The notes under the pieces were generated by a model. The model saw only the letters and a program-made list of their open reading frames with translations, was not told where the DNA came from and did no database searches. A DNA stretch of 64,000 bases from Siderastrea radians. Lineage: Eukaryota; Cnidaria; Anthozoa; Scleractinia; Rhizangiidae. Below are positions 1 through 8,649 of the stretch, in pieces. The DNA lies in contig OZ024898.1 of assembly GCA_964017195.1 (NCBI GenBank), forward strand, positions 310,001 through 374,000. Direction: 5' to 3'. A program made the position numbers and the translations under genes. Every line of letters starts with the position of its first letter. The first letter of the stretch is position 1.

Positions 1-2
1 TA

Positions 3-1305
3 AGTGTAGCCGTGCCAACTGAGAAAGCCGACAACACTAAGCGCGGAATTCTAGCCAAGATAGCGAGGATCTATGACCCCCCTAGGAGTAGCGTCGCCCC
101 TCACATTATGTGGCAAGTTATTTTACCGCGATGCTTGCAATCTGAGAGTCGGATGGGACGAACAGCTACCCCCGGACCTTGCTAAACGGTGGACAAAATG
201 GGAGTCGGGGCTGCCTGGAAGAATCACGTTCACAAGGGCTCTAGCACAGTACCAGGAACCAATCAGCAAGTTATCCCTTCACGTCTTTGGGGACGCAAGT
301 GGACAGGTTGTAGCGGCTGCGGCATATACAGTGGTATCACAACCCTCTGGTTTTACTCAAGGCATTGTTGCAGCCAAAGCTTGTTTGGCCAAGCAGGGCC
401 TTACTATTCCGCGCCTGGAGCTGGTAGCTAGTCACATGGCTGCTAATCTGGCCACAAACGTAAGAGAGGCTCTAGAGGGTCACCCGGTCGATGGTGGTCC
501 GACAGCACAGTTGCACTCCATTGGATAAGGGGAGAAGGCGAATACAAGCAGTTTGTGCACAATCGAGTGGACAAAATACAGCAGAAGGATTGGATAACGT
601 GGAGATACGTATCCACTAAAGAAAACCCTGCAGACTTAGCGAGTCGCGGAGGCTTGGTGGAACAAGGAAATGACCTCTGGTGGCGTGGCCCGAAATGGTT
701 GTCAGAGCCAAACGCATGGCCAGCAGACATTACCACCACCGCGACATCTGAAACGTTGGCAGAAGCAAAGACAACACGAGAAGTATTCAAGCACGCTACC
801 AACCAAGGGGTGGACGCGTTTCACACAGTGCTTCACAAGTACAGCCTTTGGCGCACACTGCGCATTACCGCGTGGGTAGCAAGATTTGTGCGTAACACAA
901 GGAGTCCGACACTTCAAAGGAAAAGGGGTCCCCTAACAACAGAAGAACTAAACGTTCAACGAAGATTCTGGGAGAAAAGAGCCCAACAGGAAGGCTTACA
1001 ATCAGAGCAGTTTGAGAAGGATCGCCTACAACTCAACTTGCAGCAAAGTGACCAGCAGCTCTTAGAGTGTAAGGGGCGGATTCAAGGCGTTTACCCACTG
1101 TATCTGCCAGATACAGCAGTCTACACGAAGAAGTTCGTACAGGAGGCCCACGAAGCTACTCTACACGGCGGGTTGGGGTTGACGATGGCTAAGGTACGGG
1201 AGAAGCACTGGGTTCCCCGCGTAAGACGCCTGGCGAAACGCATCATTAAAAGTTGCCCAGGGTGTAAACGCTTCCAGACCTCAGCTCTTGCCGTTCCACC
1301 CCCCC
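3..1305 (+). pseudogene. BEL/Pao pol fragment: RNase H and integrase zinc-binding region
   Basis: Frame 3 before the C6 run at 77-82, frame 1 to about 490, then frame 3 to about 1305. RNase H-type acidic motifs are visible: FGDAS near 290, PRLEL near 410 and SDST near 495, the last only after the frame change. Downstream comes the ENPADLASRG motif typical of Pao RNase H ends, then an HHCC-type zinc-binding module (LHGG, KHW, SCPGCKRF) at about 1165-1275 that precedes retroviral-type integrases. In the element this region would remove RNA from the RNA/DNA hybrid and help integrase bind DNA ends. As it stands it cannot give one continuous protein. Confidence 0.88.
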
Positions 1306-2370
1306 GGACTACTGCCACGAGACCGAACCGAAGGATCATGTCCCTTTCAAGTTGTGGGCGTAGATTATGCCGGGCCGATCAGGTTCAAAGCCACAAACAA
1401 ACGAGAAGGGAAAGTGTACGTTATCTTATACGCTTGCAGTTTATCAAGAGCCCTATACCTTGACCTGGCCAGGAGCATGGGAACAAGCGAATTCCTACTA
1501 AGCTTAAAGGGGATGATAGCAAGGCGAGGTCGACCAAGTACAATCTACTCTGACAATGGCAGCACCTTTGTCGGAGCGGCGGCGTGGATGCGACAAGTAC
1601 GAAACGACGAGAGGCTAAACGATTACCTTGCACGCCATCAGATTTCTTGGAAGTTCAACCTCAGCAGAGCTCCCTGGTGGGGAGGCCAATTCGAACGTAT
1701 GGTGGGGCTAGTGAAAACAGCAATGAGGAAAACCATAGGTAACGCGAACCTGACCTTTGACGAGTTAAAGGAGGTCCTACTGGATGTAGAAGTAGCCCTA
1801 AACAATCGTCCATTGTCCTACGTTGAAGAAGACGTGCAACTGCCAGTCCTGACACCCGCCTCAATGCTGTATAGCCAGCCAAACCTTTTACCTGAGAGAC
1901 AACCACATCATGAAGAGGACATGCCACTCAGAAAGCGTGCAAAGTACCTACAGAAGTGCAAGGATGCTATGTGGCAAAGATGGACCAGAGAGTACTTGCG
2001 TGACCTGCGAGAACGACATAACCTTAAGCACAAAGAATCCCCTTGTAAGGTTGAAAAGGGAGATGTCGTCATCATCAAGGATGAGAACAAGGACCGGAAC
2101 AAGTGGAAACTCGGTATTGTGGAGGACCCCATAGTCGGGCGCGATGGCATAGTGAGAGCGGTGAAACTACGAGCAGGAAAAGGGCACTTGGAACGAGCCA
2201 TTCAACAGCTGTACCCACTGGAGTTGTCTTGTGACAGAGCGGGAGAGTCTACAGCCACAGCCTTGAATTCCACGCTGAATCCTGAAGCAACCCATTTCAG
2301 ACCCAGGCGAGACGCCGCAGTTGCTGCTGGACTACGGATCCAGGACATAGCCGATGAGCAAGCACTCTAA
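1306..2370 (+). pseudogene. BEL/Pao integrase catalytic core and C-terminal domain
   Basis: Open frame 1 through to a TAA at 2368-2370. The catalytic triad is intact: Asp at 1363 (GVDYAGP), Asp at 1552 (YSDNG) and Glu at 1693 (GGQFER). The motif ALNNRPL follows, and then a segment ending KLGIVEDPIVGRDG and PLEL that resembles the domain usually found at the end of Pao polyproteins. Integrase would insert the cDNA copy into the genome. An ATG exists at 1288, but the domain is normally made as part of pol, so the frame change at 1299-1305 separates it from the upstream domains. Classification as BEL/Pao is firm; activity is unlikely. Confidence 0.9.
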
Positions 2371-2480
2371 GCCGTATATGGAACATTTGTTAGCCGGAAC
2401 TGTGATTGAAAGCATCAATTTTTTTTTTATTTAGGAACTATGAACTTTGCATGAATATGTATTTGCCCCCTTCGGGGACA

Positions 2481-2490
2481 AATAGGGGAG
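2481..2490 (+). other. Polypurine tract before the 3' LTR
   Basis: AATAGGGGAG lies directly before the TG that starts the putative LTR and just after a small CCCC-TTCG-GGG hairpin (2467-2477). Its place and composition fit the plus-strand primer site of an LTR retrotransposon. Confidence 0.6.
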
Positions 2491-2857
2491 TGTGTCGTGA
2501 AAGTAACAGTTGTATTGTGTAACGTTTTGTTCTAGTTTTGATATTGCGTGATTCAGGTCATTAAGGATAGAATTTCGAAGTTCGTGTTATGAGAACAAGC
2601 ATGACAGATTTCAACTTAGTTTGATTGACAGCTAATTAGCAGCAAGCTATAATTTCTTTTCCTCTTGTCAACAAGATTGCAGATTTGATAATAATAGTCC
2701 GAAAGCCAATCAAACTAAGTTTTGGATAAAGTTTAGGGAGTGCCGCACTCAAGTTCTAGAGAGTTCATCAAACAGTGAGAGAGAGGAGACCTGTACGTGC
2801 GCAGTGTGAGACTAATAAAAGTGAAGTTTGCGAAGAACGGCCTGTTAAATCTTGGCA
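2491..2857 (+). repeat. Putative 3' LTR of the BEL/Pao element
   Basis: Starts TGTGTCGTGAAAG right after the polypurine tract. A polyadenylation-type AATAAAA lies near 2813, and the LTR probably ends at ...CTTGGCA (2857), giving TG...CA ends over about 367 bp. It contains an internal inverted motif (AACTTAGTTTGATTGACA near 2617 and AATCAAACTAAGTT near 2708). The end is supported indirectly: sequence past 2857 reads as an unrelated minus-strand coding fragment. The 5' LTR is outside the window, so the boundary could not be checked against its partner. Confidence 0.6.
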
Positions 2858-3282
2858 TTCGCAAAATCTTTTATTTGGCGATAAAGAATAGCAACGAGTG
2901 ACATTGCTACACACTGGCTACCAGCATTTTCACCAAAAAGTGATTGATTCCCTTGACTATAGTCAGCACAAACTGTCTTTGATGGGTCAATAATATCAAG
3001 TAACGTAGGGCCTGGATTTTCCTCAACAGCATTTGCTTGTTTTATTAGCAGAAGAATGTGAACATTGTAACATATTTGCATAAACCAGAATTTCTGTTGA
3101 TGCCACATTTCGTATCGTCGGATAACATTTCTCACTTTTGGCGAGTAAAATACTTTCAAATAAAACATCATTAACTTAATATTGCAATAACGTCCTTTCA
3201 AACACGATAAAGTGACCTTTGTTTTGACAAACGTATCGTGGCACTTGTTCAATATACTCATTTGACAATTACGAATTGACAA
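2858..3282 (-). pseudogene. Transposon-derived protein fragment with a 2A-like motif and Cys-protease-like motif
   Basis: The minus-strand open frame contains a hydrophobic LLLI run followed by VEENPGP (3007-3027). This matches the core of 2A ribosome-skipping peptides apart from the usual leading Asp. About 30 residues later comes GENAGSQCVAMSL, resembling the active-site Cys region of viral-tegument/OTU-like cysteine peptidases carried by some eukaryotic mobile elements. The frame then runs into the presumed LTR end at 2857, so the C-terminal part is missing. Best reading: a remnant of a mobile-element ORF interrupted by the BEL/Pao insertion. The family name is not certain, and the start at 3282 is only the first ATG of the open frame. 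Confidence 0.55.
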
Positions 3283-3954
3283 TCGGCTTCCTGTAATCAG
3301 AACAGCTGTTCTAGTAATGTAAGTAGATCGATGCAGCTAACTGTAACAACACTGACTTGATTATATATTCTAGAACAGTCACTGCACTTCGTATTTCAAC
3401 GTTTGTTTTCAAGTGATATTTAAGTACTGTTTCTCAGTATACTTTTCAGTGCACTTTTCAGAACTGTTTTGTATCTTGTTTCAGTTTCAGTGGTGCAACC
3501 TGCACTATGTAACGCTTCAGGCCAATAAAATGACCTAGAATGGCGTCTAAGCAAACACAATTGCTTTTACCTGCACTGTGAGTCAGTCAGTTGGCAGCCT
3601 ACGCGAACACCACCTGAAAAATATAACAAACAAAGATGACGTGTAAATATTCATCTGTACATTTGAGAGAATAACACAAACGATTTAAACTTTGAAAAGT
3701 GACCTTTAAGACGCGATGTCAACATTCTCCAATCACTCTTACCTTGAAATGACTGACTTGCAAACTCAAGAATACTCCAATGTGTAAGAAACGACTTCAA
3801 TTCGCCATTTAGATGCGAACACTGAGAAAGATATTTATTCCACATTAAAAAATTGACAAGTAACAAATAGCATCAAAACGAACAAAATTGAAAATAAGAT
3901 ACCTTCAATACTGAAATAGAAGATACTCGTACTGTTGACTACCTCAGATAAGTT
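3283..3954. other. Non-coding stretch, no feature recognised
   Basis: AT-rich sequence with short open frames only. A CAGT/CACT-rich stretch near 3370-3500 looks like degenerate short repeats. No domain, exon or clear element boundary was seen. Confidence 0.5.
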
Positions 3955-4374
3955 GTTTTAAAGCGGTGTGCGACACATGCAGACTGCAGACTTGTAGACT
4001 TGGAGACCTGCAGACTTGCAGACCTGCAGACTTGCAGATTCGCAGATTCGCAGACCTGCAGACTTGCAGACTCGCAGACTCATCATACTGACCTTTCCTA
4101 ATTCATTTTTAAACTAACGTTGAGCAAACTTCGCTGTTTTCCACATCATTGTGGTGCGATTCCGAAGCTTGTTAGTCGTGTAACTATACTTGTCTGCAAG
4201 TCCAAGTCCAGTCTGCAAGTCTGCAGTCTGCAAGTCTGCAAGTCTGCAAGTCTGCAAGTCTGCAAGTCTGCAAGTCTGCAAGTCTGCAAGTCTGCAAGTC
4301 TGCAAGTCTGCAAGTCTGCAAGTCTGCAAGTCTGCAAGTCTGCAGTCTGCATGTGTCGCACACCGGTTTTAAAG
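3955..4374. mobile_element. Foldback-like element with 9-bp target-site duplication
   Basis: The direct repeat GTTTTAAAG occurs at 3955-3963 and 4366-4374. Between them the termini 3964-3994 and 4335-4365 are perfect reverse complements over 31 bp (start CGGTGTGCGACACATGCAGA). The arms continue inward as tandem repeats: degenerate CAGACTTG units at left (to about 4080) and at least fifteen near-perfect TCTGCAAG units at right (about 4200-4345). The centre, 4081-4188, is unique. Inverted arms built of short tandem repeats plus a 9-bp duplication match the architecture of Foldback elements, which belong near Mutator-type transposons. No transposase is encoded, so it would depend on a partner. 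Long open frames in all frames here are repeat artefacts. Confidence 0.85.
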
Positions 4375-4544
4375 ACACCTAATTGCCTGGTAAATGACAT
4401 CCGAAATATAACACGCGCTTAAAAAGCGTGGGGAGTACAGACATTCACATATTATGTGATTGTGTCAATATAAAGAACGGCTTTTTTCATGTGAATGTCG
4501 CAATCAGTTTGATTAAATATTCTTAATATAATACAGATCACAAA

Positions 4545-5085
4545 TCTCGCCGTTGATCATCGGCGAAGTGAAACCGTCAGATGAACCGTCTGTATAAAGA
4601 AGGACGCAATATCTCGCCGTTGATCATCGGCGAAGTAAAACCGTCTGTATAATGAAGGACTCAATATCTCGCCGTTGATCATCGGCGAAGTGAAACCGTC
4701 TGTGTAATGAAGGACTCAATATCTCGCCGTTGATCATCGGCGAAGTGAAACCGTCTGTATAATGAAGGACTCAATATCTCGCCGTTGAGTCATCGGCGGA
4801 GTGAAACCGTCTGTATAATGAAGGACTCAATATCTCGCCGTTGATCATCGGCGAAGTGAAACCGTCTGTATAAAGAAGGACGCAATATCTCGCCGTTGAT
4901 CATCGGCGAAGTGAAACCGTCTGTATAATGAAGGACTCAATATCTCGCCGTTGATCATCCGCGAAGTGAAACCGTCGGTATAAAGTAGGCATCGATATCT
5001 CGCCATTGATTATCGGCGAAGTGAAGTTGTCTGTATCATGGAGAAATAAATATTCCGCCGTTGATCAATGGCGAAGTGAAGGTGT
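4545..5085 (+). repeat. Minisatellite, 55-bp unit, about 10 copies
   Basis: Units start at about 4545, 4613, 4668, 4723, 4778, 4834, 4889, 4944, 4999 and 5054. Each carries the imperfect palindrome CTCGCCGTTGATCATCGGCG followed by AAGTGAAACCGTCTGTATAA. The last two copies are the most diverged. The unit is the inverted relative of the array at 7470-8510. Confidence 0.9.
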
Positions 5086-5794
5086 CTTACCCTAGTCCAA
5101 ACAGGGGACAAAACCATATCCTTTTAAATAGCTCCGCACGAACGAAATAAAGCAATTTAACAGTAAATGCGTAAAACAATAGATATTGCAATGTATATTT
5201 ATTTTTTCAATTACGCTTGATTTAATTGTCCCGGTTCGGCTGACTGAGATTACTTTCTGCTCGTAAAACCAACTTGTTGTAAGACTGGAGTGAATATAGG
5301 GTCGTTATGCATCAGTCAATTCCAGCTGCGCCCATGCCCCCCCCCCTCCGGGTTAACCCAAGGGCATTAGCATTTTTTTTCTCTTGGATGGCAAATCCCC
5401 GGGGGTGGGGACACTTAAGCTGCCAAATGCCCCGCGGTGGGGATGAAGGAAGAGGGCAAATGTCCCGCCCCTGGGATCGTACGTCCACAATCAACACTGC
5501 AGCAGTCTTCATTCATTGCACAATAATGCCACTTTCAGTGATTCTTCATTTCTGTAGGCCTGCCTCTCCGTCTTCTATTGTTTGTAATGGCACTATCCGA
5601 TGTTAATAAAGTTAATAACGCCAAGCAATGATATTTTAATACTTCACAGACAACACTAAACGACGATCCCTAAACACGTTTAGAATTTAATATTTTACAA
5701 TAACTGAGCGAATTCTCGCTCGCTGATTGGCTAATTATTATTGTCAATGAGAGTACAGACGGATGAAACACGGAAAGCTGACGCAATCAGCTTA

Positions 5795-5921
5795 ACAAAT
5801 TGACGTCAGTTTTTTTATGCGTCTGTCCTCTTATTGATGATAAATTTCGTCATAACATTGTGATAGTGTTATCATCAATAAGAAGACAGACGCATAAAAA
5901 ACTGATGCCAATTTGTTAAAT
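5795..5921. mobile_element. Short palindromic MITE
   Basis: Arms of about 50 bp, left at 5795-5845 and right at 5870-5921, are near-perfect reverse complements (left begins AACAAATTGACGTCAGTTTT, right ends GATGCCAATTTGTTA) around a loop of about 25 bp. There is no coding capacity. Confidence 0.8.
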
Positions 5922-5961
5922 CGATCATAATAGTTTAAGAATCATCGCGACTAAACTTTAT

Positions 5962-6678
5962 TTAAGTGGCCGAACACAGTTTTCTTGTACCTATGCGTTA
6001 TTTATCGTTATTTTCAAACCACTGGCTGTTGGGCAGCCAAAATTGGCAAGGTGCAAGTTCAACTAAAGATTGTATTTTGATATGTTTTATTGGACTAGGT
6101 ACCGTTACCATGGCAACACAGCTGGTAGTAAACCAGAATTAAATAATGTATTTGACTTATTTTCAGAAAACCCAGTCATTAGATTTTTTCCATCATTTGT
6201 CTCTAGAAAACTCAGAAAAATACTGGCCTATTGACACTGGTCTCGTTAAATTTTGACAGAGAGATCTTCTGTTATTTTGTGTTTTGCATTTTGACGTTTT
6301 CTGAACATGTCCTCTGTCAGTTTTCAATTTTTGTTTGCAGGCGAGCTAAGCGTGTTTTGGAACTATTATTCTACCAAATTTCACGAAATTCTAACGAGCG
6401 GTTCAGTAGAAATCAGTGCATTTCCACTAAATCGTGCAGTCACAATTTTCTGGTTAACTGCGCATGCGCTGCATTTGACAGGATTCTCGATCTTTCTCGA
6501 TCCATACAAACAATCCCAGAAAGGCAGGGTATTTTCCAAGAGTATTACCTTTAATGCATTGAAAAACACACGTTTTTGACACATCAAAGTGTTTGATTGT
6601 TAAGACGGAAAAAACAGTGGTTTGAAAATAAGGATAAATAACGCATAGGTACAAGAAAACTGTGTTCGGCCACCTTAA
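5962..6678. mobile_element. TTAA-flanked inverted-repeat element (piggyBac-type target)
   Basis: TTAA at 5962-5965 and 6675-6678 flanks termini that are reverse complements over about 60 bp (left from 5966, GTGGCCGAACACAGTTTTCT; right ends at 6674). One G is missing at the left tip relative to the right. TTAA target duplication is diagnostic of piggyBac-type transposition. The 0.7-kb interior has open frames of only about 100 codons with no recognisable domain, so it is probably non-autonomous. Confidence 0.8.
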
Positions 6679-7194
6679 ATCCTTCATCAAAGAAGCATGC
6701 GTACGTCGATTCACGTTTCGACACGTTGATAGTTCCCGATCTCACTAGCTCAAGTTGTGCCTTGATAAGCAATGAAGAAATGCATTAAATCGAGGAAACC
6801 TCCACAAGTTTGTCCAGCCCTTGACAGACGATCCAATCTGCGACAAACTGCTGGTTCTTTGCGATAAATCCTCCATGTTTGGATTTGGAGTCGGAAACCA
6901 CGTTTGTGTCAAAAGCCCGGGGGTAGCCCCGGCGTAGGCAAATCTCCGACCCCCGGGCCGCGCCAAATTTGCTAATGCTCAACCCCCGGGACTAACAAGG
7001 CGCGCAATGCCCCGCAGTTGCCGGGGGGGGGGATAGGCCCAGCTGGAAAATACTAATGCATTAGTTCAAGAAAAATGAGCGATATGGCAGGCATATTACA
7101 AGCCTAGGTCCTTCATCACGAATATAAAACTGTGACTTTTGCTAGTGATCGGGCTAATAAATAACTTCGAGCATTCAATTTCAGTAATCTGTTT

Positions 7195-7247
7195 CTTGTC
7201 TGTTTGTTTGTTACTCTGTTTGTTTGTTTGTTTGTTTGTTTGTTTTT
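7195..7247 (+). repeat. (TTTG)n microsatellite
   Basis: Roughly ten tandem GTTT units with one interruption (TTACTC). Confidence 0.9.
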
Positions 7248-7469
7248 CAATTGTACAGAGAAATATTTCTCACTGGCCCCCGAACAGTACCCCATAGTTT
7301 GAGAAATCCGTGCTTGTGTAACTTCTGCAGCGCAAATCTATCTTTCCTTTTTCGCATCGGCCAACAGACTTATCTCCATCACGCTCCATTTTGTATAAGC
7401 AGACAAATATAATTCGCAGATGAACTACGCCGACGGGATTTCAAGTTACAATTTTATGCAGTCGCACTT

Positions 7470-8510
7470 AATTACCTCGAGGTTGTACATCGGCAAGATA
7501 TCAGTCTTTCTTATATACAGACGCATGTACTTCGCCGTTGAACATCGGCGAGATATCAGTCTTTCTTATATGCAGACGCATGTACTTCGCCGTTGTACAT
7601 CGGCGAGATTTCAGTCTTCCTTATATACAGACGGATGTACTTCGCCGTTGTACATCGGCAAGATACCAGTCTTCCTTATAAACAGACGCACCTACCTCGC
7701 CGTTGAACATCGGCGAGATATCAGTCTTTCTCATATTCAGACGCATGTACTTCGCCGTTGTACATCGGCGAGATATCAGTCTTCCTTATATACAGACGCA
7801 CCCACCTCACCGTTGTACACTGGCGAGATATATATCAGTCTTCCTTATATGCAGACGCATGTACCTCGTCGTTGTACACCGGCGAGATATCAGTCTTCCT
7901 TATACACAGACGCACCTACCTTGCCGTTATACATCGGCGAGATACCAGTCTTCCTTATATACAGACACATGTATCTCGCCGTTGAACATCGGCGAGATAT
8001 CAGTCTTTCTTATATACAGACGCATGTACTTCGCTCTTGTACACTGGCGAGATATCAGTCTTCCTTTTACACAGACGCACCCACCTCGCCGTTGTACATC
8101 GGCGAGATACCAGCCTTCCTTATATACAGACACATGTACCTCGCCGTTGAACATCGTCGAGAAATCAGTCTTTCTTATACATATATACAGACGCATGTAC
8201 TTCGCCGTTGTATATCGGCGAGATATCAGTCTTCCTTATATACAGACGCATCTACCACGCCGATGTTCAACGGCGAGATATCGGTCTTCCTTCAGTTCCT
8301 TATATACAGACACATTGTACCTCGCCGTTGTACATCGGCGAGGTACAAGTCTTTCTTATATACAGACGCGTGAACTTCGCCGTTGTATATCGGCGAGATA
8401 TCAGTCTTCCTTATATACAGACGCATCTACCTCGCCGATGTTGAACGGCGAGATATCGGTCTTCCTTATATACAGACGCATATACCTCATCGTTGTACAT
8501 CGGCGAGGAG
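7470..8510 (+). repeat. Minisatellite, 55-bp unit, about 19 copies
   Basis: The unit reads CTTCGCCGTTGTACATCGGC, then GAGATATCAGTCTTCCTTAT, then ATACAGACGCATGTA. Copies vary by a few bases; two contain a flipped core (CGCCGATGTTCAACGGCGAG near 8260, CGCCGATGTTGAACGGCGAG near 8432). Several long forward open frames cross the array only because the unit has no stop codon and 55 is not a multiple of three. They should not be read as proteins. Confidence 0.9.
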
Positions 8511-8649
8511 GTGGCTCTATATTAGATCACTTATTAAATAATACATATTGCGAAATTGGCGAATTTTGTCTTGTTCTGTATATTGAAACAGTCACATAAT
8601 ATGTGTTTGTGTGATCACCGAAAAGCGTGCACTCTAAATGTAAAAAGCG

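Larger units (their letters stand above)
1..2857 (+). mobile_element. BEL/Pao LTR retrotransposon, 5'-truncated by the window edge and frameshifted
   Basis: The 3' part of a pol gene is followed by a purine-rich tract and a 3' LTR. Reading order is RNase H, integrase zinc-binding domain, integrase catalytic core, then a C-terminal domain of the type found after the integrase in Pao elements. This order and the sequence style are those of the BEL/Pao superfamily. The coding region changes frame three times: in a C6 run at 77-82, near 485-492, and in a C7 run at 1299-1305. Two of the three breaks lie in C homopolymers, so some could be assembly errors rather than decay. The 5' LTR, gag, protease and reverse transcriptase lie outside the window. 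Confidence 0.9.
5321..7047. mobile_element. Inverted-repeat element with GC-rich arms
   Basis: The left end TCCAGCTGCGCCCATGCCCC (5321) and the right end, which in reverse complement reads TCCAGCTGGGCCTATCCCCC (7047), form terminal inverted repeats. They continue through C/G-rich stretches with repeated CCCCGGGG motifs to about 5480 and from about 6890. The interior holds two further inverted-repeat elements (5795-5921 and 5962-6678). No coding domain was seen. The inner arm ends are diffuse and no clear target duplication was found. Confidence 0.6.
4440..8640. mobile_element. Large inverted-repeat structure with 55-bp minisatellite arms
   Basis: A left array (4545-5085) and a right array (about 7470-8510) share a related 55-bp unit in opposite orientation. 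The sequences just outside them also match as inverted copies: CACATATTATGTGATTGTGT at 4447 against the reverse complement of the region near 8590, including the following CAATATA-AGAAC. The whole therefore behaves like one element with long terminal inverted repeats partly made of tandem repeats. The interior holds no recognisable transposase and is itself occupied by three other inverted-repeat elements. Outer ends and target duplication could not be fixed. Confidence 0.55.

Noticed and set aside
1288..1305. Programmed ribosomal frameshift in the BEL/Pao element at the C7 run
   Set aside because: BEL/Pao pol is normally continuous here and a third break exists elsewhere; decay or sequence error is simpler.
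4114..4422. Several overlapping open frames on both strands rich in LQVCKSAS / CRLADLQT
   Set aside because: They are produced by the 8-bp TCTGCAAG repeat inside the foldback element.
6231..6579. Overlapping open frames of about 100 codons in the TTAA element
   Set aside because: No recognisable transposase or other domain, and two frames overlap with similar quality; treated as chance.
4545..8510. Possible CRISPR-like arrays
   Set aside because: The units are contiguous variable copies with no unique spacers, in a clearly eukaryotic setting.
7420..8599. Open frames of about 300 codons (two overlapping) across the right 55-bp array
   Set aside because: They are translations of a stop-free 55-bp DNA repeat in rotating frames; codon content simply follows the repeat and there is no domain or splice support.
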